This document shows positions 53,055-62,184 of a stretch of DNA of 64,000 nt, piece by piece. Origin of the DNA: Neorhizobium petrolearium. GTDB taxonomy: Bacteria > Pseudomonadota > Alphaproteobacteria > Rhizobiales > Rhizobiaceae. The DNA lies in assembly GCF_017873175.1 (NCBI RefSeq), contig NZ_JAGGJW010000012.1:1-64000 (forward strand), read 5' to 3'. Below the pieces are notes generated by a model, which was not told the DNA's origin, ran no database searches, and worked only from the letters and a program-made list of their open reading frames with translations. Every line of letters starts with the position of its first letter. The first letter of the stretch is position 1. Made by a program: the position numbers and the translations under genes.

Positions 53055-53499
53055 ACTGTTTCTGCAGATCGGCAATCAGGGCCTTCATCTCATCGATCTC
53101 CCGTCGCTGCGTTTCGATGATGTCATCGGCGAGTTGGCGCACGCGCGGATCGGAAATATTGGCCCGCGAACTTGTCAGGATGGCGATCGAGTGATGGGGG
53201 ATCATCGCCTTCATATAGGAGACGTCGTCCACGGTCGTCTGGCTGCGGACGAGAAAAAGAGCTGCCGCGAAAACGACTACACTCCCTATGAAAATGGCGG
53301 TATTGGCCATCCGGTTCTTATACATCTGCAGCATGAAGGCGAGCATGATGATGGCCATGACTGCGCCCATCACGAGGGCCATGTAGGCGCGTGTTTCACT
53401 GAAGAAGACATGGTCCAACTGGTAGGTGTTGAGATACATCAGCCCGAACATGACGACGGTCGATGTCGAGATCATCGTAAAAAAGCGCGCATAGTGCAT
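53053..53499 (-). CDS. DUF305 membrane protein
   Basis: A 148-residue protein with three hydrophobic segments (about 8-26, 38-60, 67-86) and a C-terminal helical domain with the DUF305 signature MIPHHSIAILTS (His102, His103), thought to bind metal ions. It probably faces the periplasm with its C-terminus. The start at 53499 has AAAGG at good spacing. Many DUF305 genes lie near copper or heavy-metal genes, but none is nearby here. Confidence 0.85.
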   Translation of the reverse strand: MHYARFFTMISTSTVVMFGLMYLNTYQLDHVFFSETRAYMALVMGAVMAIIMLAFMLQMYKNRMANTAIFIGSVVVFAAALFLVRSQTTVDDVSYMKAMIPHHSIAILTSSRANISDPRVRQLADDIIETQRREIDEMKALIADLQKQ

Positions 53500-53757
53500 G
53501 GATGAAACCTTTCTTGATGCCCGTGGTGGGAACAGGGGCGGGACGTGATTGTTCCAGTCATGCAAGGGCCGGATGTAATGCGAGCTTACCCGAAGTTTCT
53601 GGAATCCCTTATAGGTTGTATTTTCAGAGCTTGCCTCTCGTTTCTCCGTCCATTATCTACTCCAGCGCGAAAAGCGACGATGCCCTCTAAAATCGAAAAG
53701 GGTGCATTGCTATATAATCCGGGAATGCCGCATCCATGCGGTTATGAGGAGAAAGAG

Positions 53758-54786
53758 ATGTTATCCAAGCTTCGGCGATTCCAGAAACTGTTCGCGGTCC
53801 TTGCGATCGGCATGGCGGTTTCGCTGACCGCCGTCGACATGGCAGAGGCGCGTCGCGCGGGCGGGTTCAGCAGCTTCGGCAGCCGCGGCACGCGTACCTA
53901 TTCGGCTCCGCCGGTCACCCGCACGGCGCCGGCGCCCGCGACCGGCATTGAACGCTCCATGACCCCGAACACGCAGCAGAACGCCACGCGTCCGCAGACC
54001 GGCCTCGGTCAGCAGACGACCCAGCAGCCGCGCCGCGGTCTCTTCGGTGGTCTGGCCGGCGGTCTTTTCGGCGGGCTCCTGCTCGGCGGTCTGTTCGGCA
54101 TGCTGATGGGCACCGGCTTCGGCGGTGGCTTCGGCTTCCTCGGCATGTTGCTGCAGATCGCGCTGATTGCCGGTCTTGCCATGTTCCTGCTGCGCCGATT
54201 CGGCAATCGGCAGCAGCCGGCCGGCCCGGCCGGAGGCTACGGTCAGCAGCGCAATGCTTACGAGGCGCCGCATCAGAACACGTCGTCCTTCCAGATCCCG
54301 AAGATCGGTTCTTTGGGCGGCGGTGCTGCTGCCGGCGGTTACGGCGCTGCATCCCGTCAGGCGGGACCTGAGACCGACGAGATCGGCATCACCAATCGTG
54401 ACCTCGACCAGTTCGAGAAGATGCTGACGAATGTCCAGGCGGCCTATGCCGCGGAAGACTATGCGAAACTGCGCGATCTCACCACGCCGGAAGCCATGTC
54501 CTATCTGGCTGAGGAGCTTGGCGAGAACGCCACCAGCGGCCGCAGGAACGAGGTGAAGGACGTGAAGCTCCTGCAGGGCGACCTTGCAGAAGCGTGGCGC
54601 GAGAACGGCCAGGAATATGCAACTGTGGCCATGCGCTATTCGAGCGTCGACTTCATGCGTGATCGCAATAGCGGCGCGGTGACCGAAGGCGATCCGGACA
54701 ACGCCACGGAGACCGTGGAGATCTGGACCTTCGTCCGCAAACCCGCCAACGACTGGAAAGTCTCGGCGATCCAGGCCGCGGCCTAG
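53758..54786 (+). CDS. Tim44-like domain protein
   Basis: A 342-residue exported or membrane-anchored protein. The signal segment (about 5-28) is followed by a Ser/Gly/Gln-rich stretch, a glycine-rich double hydrophobic region (about 95-155; GLFGGLAGGLFGGLLLGG) and a C-terminal Tim44-type domain (about 215-340; DLDQFEKMLTNVQAAYAAEDYAKLRDL to WKVSAIQAA). The family occurs widely in rhizobia with no firm function. GAGGAG precedes the ATG, and TATAAT occurs at 53713-53718. Its stop shares CTAG with the convergent DUF1810 gene. Confidence 0.85.
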   Translation: MLSKLRRFQKLFAVLAIGMAVSLTAVDMAEARRAGGFSSFGSRGTRTYSAPPVTRTAPAPATGIERSMTPNTQQNATRPQTGLGQQTTQQPRRGLFGGLAGGLFGGLLLGGLFGMLMGTGFGGGFGFLGMLLQIALIAGLAMFLLRRFGNRQQPAGPAGGYGQQRNAYEAPHQNTSSFQIPKIGSLGGGAAAGGYGAASRQAGPETDEIGITNRDLDQFEKMLTNVQAAYAAEDYAKLRDLTTPEAMSYLAEELGENATSGRRNEVKDVKLLQGDLAEAWRENGQEYATVAMRYSSVDFMRDRNSGAVTEGDPDNATETVEIWTFVRKPANDWKVSAIQAAA

Positions 54787-55202
54787 GCGCGTAACAGCGC
54801 GATGGTCTTTTCGTCGCGTTCGCCGCGATAGAACTGCTCAAGGGCTCTCTCGAAAGGAGAGCCCTTTGCGCTGACCATTTCGAACAACGTCATCGAACTT
54901 TTGAACTTCATGTCGTCCGGCGAGCCGAGGATCGCATGGGCCGAGAGGTCCTTGTGGGCAAGCATTGCTTCGGTGCATTCGACCAGCCGGCGCCCGAGCA
55001 GCGGATGGCGGAGATAGGCCCGGGCTTCCTCCTTCGAGCCGATCGCGAAACGCTGCGACATGATCGAGAATCCAAGCCCCGCGATCTGCGGGAAGATGTA
55101 CCACATCCAGTGAGTGTCTTTCCTGCCGTTCCGCAATTCGTTGATCGCCCGGTCGTAGACAGGCGCCTGCGCATCGACAAAGCGCATGAGATCGAATTCC
55201 AT
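54783..55202 (-). CDS. DUF1810 protein
   Basis: A 139-residue protein starting MEFDLMRFVDAQAPVYDRAINELRNGRKDTHWMWYIFPQIAGLG, an exact match to the DUF1810 pattern (calpastatin-like helical bundle). Function is unknown. The start at 55202 has GGAGGAGA upstream. The stop codons of this gene and the convergent Tim44-like gene overlap in a shared CTAG. Confidence 0.9.
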   Translation of the reverse strand: MEFDLMRFVDAQAPVYDRAINELRNGRKDTHWMWYIFPQIAGLGFSIMSQRFAIGSKEEARAYLRHPLLGRRLVECTEAMLAHKDLSAHAILGSPDDMKFKSSMTLFEMVSAKGSPFERALEQFYRGERDEKTIALLRA

Positions 55203-55320
55203 CGCATTCTCCTCCGCCCTGTTTTTCGTGCCTTGGTCGCCCCACGCCATCAGGCCTGCCAAACATGATATTTTTGCGGCCACTCTTTTCTATGCTGCAT
55301 TGCACTCTAGCTCATGCTCT

Positions 55321-56436
55321 ATGGAGCATTTTATTCGGGAATTCCGCAACGACACGGCCTGGCTGCCGGACTGGTTCGTCAGCATCGGTGTGCTCGTGGT
55401 CGCCTTCCTTATCGGTTTGGCCATTCAACGCTTCGGCTTCCGCTTCCTGACGCGGCTCGTCGAGAACCGGGATCTCTTCTGGCGCTCGCTCGTCTCCCGC
55501 ACGCGGCGGCCCATGCGGCTTGCGATCCTCACCTGGACGCTGTCCTTCGGCGCGACCGTCGCGCCTCTCACCGGCAATCAGGCTTCAGTGATCCGCCATA
55601 TCCTGCTGCTCTGTTTCATCGTCGTGGTCGGCTGGATGGCGAAGATCGCCCTGCATGTCTGGACGGTCGTCTATCTGCGCCGCTTCAAGCTCGATGCCGA
55701 AGACAACCTGCTTGCCCGGGCGCATGTAACCCAGTCACGCATCATGGAGCGCATCTTGAGCTTCATGATCGTGGCGATCACCATCGCCGCCACGCTGATG
55801 ACCTTCCCGGCGGTGCAGCAATACGGCGTCAGCCTGCTTGCATCCGCCGGTGTCGCGGGTATCGTGCTCGGCCTGGCCCTTCAGCCGGTGCTGAAAAATA
55901 TCTTTGCCGGCATCCAGCTTGCGATCACCCAGCCGATCCGGATCGACGACGCGCTGATCGTCGAAGGGGAGTGGGGCAATGTCGAGGAGATTACCTCCAC
56001 CTATGTGGTGATGAAGTTGTGGGACTGGCGGCGGATGATCCTGCCGCTCAGCTATTTCATCGAACAGCCTTTCCAGAACTGGACGCGCGAAGGGGCGGCG
56101 CTGATCGGCACAGTGATGATCTATCTCGATTATTCCGTGCCGGTGGACGTCATCCGAAAGAAGGCCGAGGAGATCGCGGCCGCCTCTAAACTCTGGGACA
56201 GGCGGGTCGTTGCGGTGCAGGTGACGGACTTCAGGGAAAACGTCATGGAGATCCGCATCCTCGCCTCCGCTTCCAACGCGCCCAAAACCTTCGACCTGCG
56301 CTGCGAAATGCGCGAGAAGCTGATTGACTTCATCCAGCGGGAATATCCATCGGCATTGCCGCGGGTAAGGGCGGAGGGGGCGGCCAACAGCGCGGTCGTT
56401 GGCGAGGCGGCGCAGCCCAGGACGCTCCAGTCATGA
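55321..56436 (+). CDS. MscS-type mechanosensitive ion channel
   Basis: A 371-residue channel with about four N-terminal membrane helices (18-38, 70-90, 95-120, 150-170). The MscS pore helix and core follow: ASAGVAGIVLGLALQPVLKNIFAGIQLAITQPIRIDD (about 176-212), then a beta domain (VEEITSTYVVMKLWDWRRMILPLSYF). It protects against osmotic downshock. The ribosome site before 55321 is weak; a longer N-terminus from 55186 is less likely. Single gene. Confidence 0.88.
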   Translation: MEHFIREFRNDTAWLPDWFVSIGVLVVAFLIGLAIQRFGFRFLTRLVENRDLFWRSLVSRTRRPMRLAILTWTLSFGATVAPLTGNQASVIRHILLLCFIVVVGWMAKIALHVWTVVYLRRFKLDAEDNLLARAHVTQSRIMERILSFMIVAITIAATLMTFPAVQQYGVSLLASAGVAGIVLGLALQPVLKNIFAGIQLAITQPIRIDDALIVEGEWGNVEEITSTYVVMKLWDWRRMILPLSYFIEQPFQNWTREGAALIGTVMIYLDYSVPVDVIRKKAEEIAAASKLWDRRVVAVQVTDFRENVMEIRILASASNAPKTFDLRCEMREKLIDFIQREYPSALPRVRAEGAANSAVVGEAAQPRTLQS

Positions 56437-56580
56437 TGGAGCTGCAGGCTGCGTTTCTTGTTGAACGTCGGTGCGCAACCGGATGCAAATTAACATTTGT
56501 TAGCTAAGGTGAATTAGCGTTTGTTGATCGCGGATCAAAGAAGCTAGCTTCCGAATCGGAAAGGGCAGGCTTTAGATTTG

Positions 56581-56688
56581 ATGATGTCGGCATTCGAAAA
56601 TCTGTTGCCTCTCATCTTTTTCTTTTTGGTTGTCTATCTCTTTTTCCGCTGGGTCGTCCGCGACATGAACCGGTCTTCGGATCGGTAA
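56581..56688 (+). CDS. possible small single-pass membrane protein
   Basis: ATG to TAA encodes 35 residues with a continuous hydrophobic segment (about 8-24, LLPLIFFFLVVYLFF) and a positively charged C-terminus (RWVVRDMNRSSDR), fitting the inside-positive rule. GGCAGG lies about 12 bases upstream. No family recognised; existence is moderately likely. Confidence 0.4.
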   Translation: MMSAFENLLPLIFFFLVVYLFFRWVVRDMNRSSDR

Positions 56689-56722
56689 GAGATGTTGCTG
56701 TTCTTGTTTGTATCCGGCATTC

Positions 56723-56995
56723 TCACGCTCCGGTATTTCTCAACTCAGCCAATGCCGTCAGAACCGCGCCATCGCGGTTTTTCACGACGTCATCGTTCCA
56801 GAAGCGCAGGATGCGGAAACCCTGTGAACCAAAGTGGGCATCTCGGATCTGGTCAGATTTGCTTTCCGCGTGTTGCCCGCCATCGACCTCGATGATCAGA
56901 CGAGCTTCGAAGCAGACGAAGTCGAGGATGTAGCCATCCAGCGGCACCTGCCGTTGTGCCCATGGAACATGCCCCTCTCCTGAAAAATCTGGCAC
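56723..56995 (-). pseudogene. N-terminally truncated DUF559 endonuclease-like gene
   Basis: The 90-residue frame starts MPDFSGEGHVPWAQRQVPLDGYILDFVCFEARLIIEVDGGQHAE and continues through FRILRFWNDDVVKNRDG, the catalytic core of DUF559 (VSR/restriction endonuclease-like) proteins. Complete relatives have about 30-40 more N-terminal residues ending in a RLWxxLR-type helix; only non-matching residues are present here. No fragment in another frame is visible upstream. The core may still fold, but the gene is probably a remnant. Confidence 0.6.
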
Positions 56996-57020
56996 TTAGC
57001 TTTTTAAGCTAAGATGCCGA
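56995..57020 (+). terminator. hairpin with T-run near the DUF559 gene end
   Basis: CTTAGCTT / AAGCTAAG stem (56995-57002, 57006-57013) with outer GGCA/TGCC, followed by GATTTTTC on the plus strand. It could end transcripts from the 56581 ORF. It lies at the boundary where the DUF559 N-terminus is lost. Confidence 0.55.
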
Positions 57021-57278
57021 TTTTTCTTCCTCCCCCGCAAGGGGATAGGGAGACTGCCGCACCCTTGCAGTCCGCTCCGGCAACATTCTTCATCCCCGCC
57101 CTCCAAACCTATGCCATCCATGCCGAAGCCGGCCAAATATCCATCCTCCTTGCGCCGGCCACAAATCCTTTCTATATCCGGCAAGAATAGCCTGGATTGC
57201 GGCCGATCCCACGCCAGGCCCCGATTTCATGGCCTTCCTGACATGGACCGGCGGCCCGATATACCGAGAGAGTTACCC

Positions 57279-58475
57279 GTGAATACGCTGGATTTTGACA
57301 AGAGGCCGGAAGACACACGCGTTGTCGTTGCCATGTCGGGGGGAGTGGATTCCTCCGTCGTCGCCGGTCTGCTCAAACGCCAGGGCTATGACGTGCTCGG
57401 CATCACGCTGCAGCTCTACGATCACGGGGCGGCCGTGCATCGCGCCGGTTCCTGCTGTGCAGGCCAGGATATCGACGATGCGCGTCGGGTTTCCGAAACG
57501 CTCGGCATTCCGCATTACGTGCTTGATTACGAGAAGCGGTTTCGCGAGACGGTGATCAATCCGTTCGCCGAAGCCTATGCGATGGGCGAAACGCCGGTCC
57601 CGTGCGTTGCCTGCAATCAGACGGTCAAGTTCGCGGATCTTCTGGCGACGGCGCGGGAGCTCGGCGCGGATGCGCTTGCGACCGGCCATTACATCCGTTC
57701 GCACCGCAATCCGACAGTGGACAATCCGAACCGCCGCGCGCTGTTCCGCCCGGTCGACAGCGACCGTGACCAGAGCTGGTTCCTGTTCGCCACCACCCAG
57801 GAGCAGATCGACTACCTGCGCTTTCCGCTCGGCGGCATGTCCAAGGCGGAGGTGAGGGCGCTGGCCGAAGACATGGGTCTCGTCGTCGCGAAGAAGGCCG
57901 ATAGCCAGGACATCTGTTTCGTGCCGCAGGGCAAGTATGCCGACATCATCAGCAAGGTGAAGCCGAATGCGGCGCTTGCCGGCGATATCGTGCATATGGA
58001 CGGCCGAGTGCTCGGTCGCCATCAAGGCATCGTGCATTACACGATCGGTCAGCGGAAGGGGCTCGGGGTAGCCACAGGCGAGCCGCTCTATGTCGTCTAT
58101 CTCGATGCCCGTTCGCGTCGTGTCATCGTCGGCCCGAAGGAGGCGCTGGATACGCATCGCGTCTATCTGCGCGACGTCAACTGGATCGGCGACGGCGCGC
58201 TCGGCGAGGATGCCCGCGACGGTTTTGCCTGCTTTGCCAAGGTCCGTTCGACCCGTCCGCCGACGCCGGCCACCGTCCATTGCGACGACCGCGGCGTCTA
58301 TGTCGACCTGATGATGGGCGAGGCGGGCGTGGCACCGGGCCAGGCCTGCGTCCTCTATTCGGCGGAAGGGCCGGATGCACGCGTCTATGGCGGCGGTTTC
58401 ATCGAACGTTCGGAACGTGCGTCTGCGGCTGAAGCGTCTCTCCAGGCGCTGCTTTCCGCCCCTGTCGCGGCCTGA
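57279..58475 (+). CDS. mnmA: tRNA-specific 2-thiouridylase MnmA
   Basis: A 398-residue enzyme that thiolates wobble uridine of tRNA-Lys, -Glu and -Gln. The PP-loop is SGGVDSS (20-26). Catalytic cysteines are Cys109 (PVPCVACNQ) and Cys213 (SQDICFVPQG). I chose the GTG at 57279 (NTLDFDKRPEDTRVVV), which matches rhizobial MnmA and has GAGAG upstream; an in-frame ATG at 57243 is an alternative. tRNA-Met follows. Confidence 0.94.
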   Translation: MNTLDFDKRPEDTRVVVAMSGGVDSSVVAGLLKRQGYDVLGITLQLYDHGAAVHRAGSCCAGQDIDDARRVSETLGIPHYVLDYEKRFRETVINPFAEAYAMGETPVPCVACNQTVKFADLLATARELGADALATGHYIRSHRNPTVDNPNRRALFRPVDSDRDQSWFLFATTQEQIDYLRFPLGGMSKAEVRALAEDMGLVVAKKADSQDICFVPQGKYADIISKVKPNAALAGDIVHMDGRVLGRHQGIVHYTIGQRKGLGVATGEPLYVVYLDARSRRVIVGPKEALDTHRVYLRDVNWIGDGALGEDARDGFACFAKVRSTRPPTPATVHCDDRGVYVDLMMGEAGVAPGQACVLYSAEGPDARVYGGGFIERSERASAAEASLQALLSAPVAA

Positions 58476-58606
58476 TCCGGCGCTTTCCGGCGGTCTTTAA
58501 AATAGCCGCCGGATTTGCCAAAACCGCGCTTGACACTTTGGTGACGGGCGACTTATAAGCCGCACGACCAAAGCGGACCGGACTTCCGGAACACCGCAAA
58601 TCCTGT

Positions 58607-58683
58607 GGCGGGATAGCTCAGTTGGTGAGAGCGTGGGATTCATAACCCCAAGGTCGGCAGTTCAATTCTGCCTCCCGCTACCA
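58607..58683 (+). tRNA. tRNA with CAU anticodon (probably elongator tRNA-Met)
   Basis: A 77-base cloverleaf: acceptor GGCGGGA / TCCCGCT, D arm GCTC...GAGC, anticodon loop TTCATAA (CAU at 58641-58643), five-base variable loop, T arm GGCAG-TTCAATT-CTGCC, discriminator A and encoded CCA. The anticodon stem has an A-C pair at its loop end. No initiator-type C1-A72 mismatch, so it is not tRNA-fMet; Ile2 (lysidine) cannot be excluded. Confidence 0.92.
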
Positions 58684-59024
58684 ATCTATCACCGAATCCT
58701 CCGGGCGGATCAGGCTCGACAGATATCCTTGATGCCGAGCTTATACGGTTCGGCGGCCATCCTGCTACAATTCCTCGTCGCCCGCTTGCGATCGGGAGGC
58801 CTTGATCTGAAGATATTCTCAGGAAAAAGTAATTTGCAGCCGGATCATCAGAATGACGAAGCCCGCGCAATCTTCCCCCAGCGCGGGCTTCGCCGAAAGT
58901 CGAGCCTCTTCTATGCTCGGCTTACAATCACGGATTTTAGTCCGATGTTTTCTGCCGGTGAACCTGGCCTAAAGGAGTAGGTTCATCCGGATGGCCTAGT
59001 TCCGCCGGCTGTGCGCTGGTTCAC
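58684..59024. other. gene-free stretch after the tRNA
   Basis: No supportable gene in 341 bases. A perfect 11 bp hairpin GAAGCCCGCGC / GCGCGGGCTTC (58858-58868, 58881-58891) is the main feature. It could terminate or process the tRNA transcript. Confidence 0.5.
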
Positions 59025-59321
59025 CTACGCCTTTCCTCCGGTGTCGCCATCTTCCCCCTGCTGGCGCACCGGGGAATAGGCATTCCCTTCCAACCATTCC
59101 CGCACCATCAGCCGGATTGCCTCGTCTCGGGTGACGTCCAACTCTTTGGCGATGGCCTGAATGGCAGATGCGATCTGCTGATCGAATTTGACTTCGCCGG
59201 TGTTCCAGGCGTGCGCTGCCGCCTGTCGTAGCGCGTCCATGAGCTCCGGATCGACAACCTTCGCCGCGGCCTCTGCTACTCTTCGCGATTGGTCCGACCG
59301 ATCGTCCTCTTCCGATGACAT
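59025..59321 (-). CDS. small hypothetical helical protein
   Basis: A 98-residue acidic protein, mostly helical. The core FDQQIASAIQAIAKELDVTRDEAIRLMVREWLEGN (about 46-80) resembles a ribbon-helix-helix / Arc-like region or a short DNA-binding helix pair. The tail is glycine-rich. AAAGGAA precedes the ATG at 59321. I do not recognise a named family. Confidence 0.6.
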   Translation of the reverse strand: MSSEEDDRSDQSRRVAEAAAKVVDPELMDALRQAAAHAWNTGEVKFDQQIASAIQAIAKELDVTRDEAIRLMVREWLEGNAYSPVRQQGEDGDTGGKA

Positions 59322-59503
59322 CAAGCCATTCCTTTATCCGGTGAGCTTTCGATCGTGCGGATCATGCCGGCGGGAACGATGCGCCGTTCCGCCGCGCTCA
59401 CCAAACCAAAGTGCCACGACGGACAGCAGAGTCAATGGTGTCGGTCCCTGTCTGACGAGGTACTTGGCAGTCCGTGTCAGGACGTGCTCTTGGCCGCCGT
59501 TTC

Positions 59504-60871
59504 CTACCCTCTGACGGTCTCCTCGTAACTCATCGCGGCCTGCAGCAGCGCCTCGTCACGGTTGGCGCCTGCCGACAGCAGGAAGCCGACGGGCATATCG
59601 GCGTCGCCCTTGCCGCAAGGGATCGAAACACCACACCAATCGAGGAAATTGCCGAGCGCGGTGTTGCGCAGCGTCTTGCCATTGGTCGCGAAGAACAGTT
59701 CGTCATCCTTTTCGAGCGCCTCAATCGGCGGCGCAACATGAGCGACCGACGGCATGGCGACGAAACGGTCGCCGATCAGTGCCTCGGTCTCGGCGATCAG
59801 GCGTGCTTTCGTCTCAAGAATGGCGATATAGTCCGGCATGCTGATCTTCTCGCCAAGACGCGTCCGGGCCACGACCCGGTGGTCCATTTCGACAGCCTCC
59901 GGTCCCGACAGCCGCTGCTGATGAAGTGCAAAGGCTTCCGCCGTCACGAGCGCGCCGCGCTTTGCCATCAGTGCCGGGATCTCATCGAAGGCCGGAATGG
60001 TGGTACGGCTGATCCTCGCACCGGCCTTTTCGAGCCGGCCAATTGCAGCTTCGAAGGCGGTGACGACGCCCGGTTCGGCACCGTCGAAGGCAATGTTGGT
60101 CGGGATGACGATGTCGAGCGGCTCTTGCGGCCGGCGGGCGGTCTGCGGGGCGGCAAGGCCGCGCATGGCGGTATCGATCCAGACGGCGTCCTGGACCGTA
60201 CGGCAGAGGGGGCCAAGCGAATCGAGGCTCGTCGCCAGAGGATAGACCCCGTCCATCGCATGGCGACCGCGTGTCGCCTTGTAGCCGACGATACCGTTCA
60301 GTGCCGACGGGATGCGGATCGAGCCGCCGGTGTCCGTACCCATGGCGACGGGGACGAGGCCGGCTGCAACCGCGACGGCGGAGCCGGAGGACGAGCCGCC
60401 CGGAATGCGTGGCGCATCCTTACCATGCGGATTGCGAGGAGTGCCGTAGTGCGGGTTGATGCCGATGCCGGAAAAGGCGAACTCGCTCATGTTGGTGCGG
60501 CCAACCGCCACCATGCCCGCCTGTTTCAGAAGATCGACAATCGCGGCATCCTTCCTGGCGGGTTCGGCCTTCTTCAGCACCTTGGAGCCTGCGGTGGTCG
60601 GCAGCCCCTCGATGTCGAAAAGGTCCTTCCAGGCGATCGGAATGCCATCGAGCAGGCCGAGCGAGCGGCCGTCCTTCAGGCGCTTCGAGGACGCCTCGGC
60701 CTCGGCCAGCGCCCGGTCCTTCAGGAGAGAGACGAAAACCGCCTTGTCCGGATAGGCCTCGATGCCCGCAAGCACCGCTTCAGTCACTTCGACCGGATCG
60801 ACCGCTCCGGTCTGGATGAGCGCGGAAAGTTCGGCGATCGACATGGCTCCATACGGTCTCGTCACGGCACG
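59504..60871 (-). CDS. amidase (amidase signature family)
   Basis: A 455-residue hydrolase of the amidase-signature family with Ser-cisSer-Lys triad: Lys82 (PIAWKDLF), the GGSSSGSA loop (158-165) and nucleophile Ser184 (GTDTGGSIR). The C-terminal half carries GLPTTAGSK- and SIPCG-type segments. Substrate is unknown. The start is uncertain: 60871 was chosen; 60883 and 60844 are alternatives, none with a clear ribosome site. Single gene. Confidence 0.85.
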   Translation of the reverse strand, partial: RAVTRPYGAMSIAELSALIQTGAVDPVEVTEAVLAGIEAYPDKAVFVSLLKDRALAEAEASSKRLKDGRSLGLLDGIPIAWKDLFDIEGLPTTAGSKVLKKAEPARKDAAIVDLLKQAGMVAVGRTNMSEFAFSGIGINPHYGTPRNPHGKDAPRIPGGSSSGSAVAVAAGLVPVAMGTDTGGSIRIPSALNGIVGYKATRGRHAMDGVYPLATSLDSLGPLCRTVQDAVWIDTAMRGLAAPQTARRPQEPLDIVIPTNIAFDGAEPGVVTAFEAAIGRLEKAGARISRTTIPAFDEIPALMAKRGALVTAEAFALHQQRLSGPEAVEMDHRVVARTRLGEKISMPDYIAILETKARLIAETEALIGDRFVAMPSVAHVAPPIEALEKDDELFFATNGKTLRNTALGNFLDWCGVSIPCGKGDADMPVGFLLSAGANRDEALLQAAMSYEETVRG

Positions 60872-61021
60872 CATTCTCCCCATTCAGTGATTGGCGATTG
60901 AAATGTGTAACGAATATTCTGGCGATGGGTAGAAGATTTATCGGCCGGGCGAGTTGGGAACTTCGGATCGACTTCCGAATTGAGCCAATCCGCCACTGCT
61001 TCAAACCGGGAAGGATCACCC

Positions 61022-61324
61022 ATGAGAACCATCGTCGCCATCGCCGGCCTTGTGCTTGCGCTCGCCGGCTGTACCGTCGATAGCGCCGGCAGGCCCAGTC
61101 CAGCTCTCGAAATCGGACCCGGGATCGAGCCCATTCCGGGCAGCATCACCTATGGCGGCCAGCCGCGCACCCGGCTCACCAAGTCTCCGATCGGCAGCGT
61201 CGTGAGCCATCAGTTCCGCAACGAGTTCGGGCAGCGGGTCGAGGAGCGATATATCCTGCAGCCGGATCGCAGCCTGAAACTGGTCAGCAGGCGCGTCTAT
61301 CGCGAGCCGTTCTGGGACGATTGA
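61022..61324 (+). CDS. small lipoprotein of unknown function
   Basis: A 100-residue lipoprotein: a signal with lipobox LAGC (Cys17), a proline/glycine-rich start (SAGRPSPALEIGPGIEPIPG), then a beta-rich domain (YGGQPRTRLTKSPIGSVVSHQFRNEFGQRVEERYILQPDRSLKLV). GGAAGG lies upstream. It is convergent with the GDPD gene, with 5 bases between the two coding ends. Confidence 0.75.
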   Translation: MRTIVAIAGLVLALAGCTVDSAGRPSPALEIGPGIEPIPGSITYGGQPRTRLTKSPIGSVVSHQFRNEFGQRVEERYILQPDRSLKLVSRRVYREPFWDD

Positions 61325-61329
61325 GACGT

Positions 61330-62184
61330 TCAACCTGCGAGCCCGGTCCAGGCGCGTTCCGTGGCGGGGGCCTCGTCGGTGGTGATCTGGTCCGGCTTCA
61401 GCGCCATCAGGGCGGCGAAATCGCGCGCTTCTCCCTCGTCGAACCCCGCATCCGGGTTCTTAAGGTTGAAGGTCCAGGCGTCAACCAGCTTGCCGGCATC
61501 GTGGCAGAGGCCGATCATGTCCAGACCGGCTTTGGCGGCGTCGAGCAGGATCGGCCAGTAGAGATAGACCGTGTCCGGTTCGGTTGGGCCGTGAATGTCG
61601 GCGAGCAGGTCCTTCTCGACGGCGCTCCAGCCGCCGGCCTTGTAAATGTCGCCAAACTTGTCGCTGGGATCGATGCCGCGTTTCAAATCCGGCAGCCTTT
61701 CCTTGACGGCCAGTATCAGGTCGAGGTCATGGCCGCTAATGATGATAGACGAGCCGGCATCGGCAAAATAATGCAGAAGATGGTCCATCCCACGCGGACC
61801 GATGGCGGCAAGCTCGTCCTTCATGTCGAACTGAAGAAGCGCGTCCGGATGAGCGGTCTGAAGCATCGTTGCCAGATCTTCGCTGAGGATAGGCGGATGG
61901 CAACCGCTCTTGAGGTGAAGTCGGCGAATGGCATCCGCGGAGGCTTCGCGGATGAGGCCGCTGCCATCGGTTTCCCCTTCGAGCTCCTCGTCGTGCAGGA
62001 CGACGAAGCCGCCATCGGCGCGTATGCGCAGATCGAGTTCGGTTGAGGCACCCAATCGGAACCCCTCGGCCATTATCTCGGCGGAAAACAGGGGATCTGT
62101 CAGGCTGCGGCGCAGCCGGTGCCATTTGAGCCGCGTGAAGTGGCCGCGATGCGTGATGCCGAGGCCTGGAAATTCGGATGTCAT
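61330..62184 (-). CDS. glycerophosphodiester phosphodiesterase
   Basis: A 284-residue GDPD-family protein: His12 (THRGHFTR) starts the catalytic set, with Glu-Leu-Asp (about 50-53, STELDLRIRADGGFVVLHDE) as metal ligands and HLLHYF, SSIIISGHD further on. It hydrolyses deacylated phospholipids to glycerol-3-phosphate. The start at 62184 (MTSEFPGLG) gives a family-like length; upstream residues look non-coding. Monocistronic. Confidence 0.85.
   Translation of the reverse strand: MTSEFPGLGITHRGHFTRLKWHRLRRSLTDPLFSAEIMAEGFRLGASTELDLRIRADGGFVVLHDEELEGETDGSGLIREASADAIRRLHLKSGCHPPILSEDLATMLQTAHPDALLQFDMKDELAAIGPRGMDHLLHYFADAGSSIIISGHDLDLILAVKERLPDLKRGIDPSDKFGDIYKAGGWSAVEKDLLADIHGPTEPDTVYLYWPILLDAAKAGLDMIGLCHDAGKLVDAWTFNLKNPDAGFDEGEARDFAALMALKPDQITTDEAPATERAWTGLAG

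Noticed and set aside
57111..57278. N-terminal extension of mnmA
   Set aside because: Residues before 57279 do not resemble MnmA, whose family start is NTLDFDKRPED; GTG at 57279 has a ribosome site.
58633..58980. 115-residue plus-strand frame overlapping the tRNA
   Set aside because: Starts inside the tRNA gene and shows no domain; the tRNA explains the start. Also contains the perfect 11 bp hairpin.
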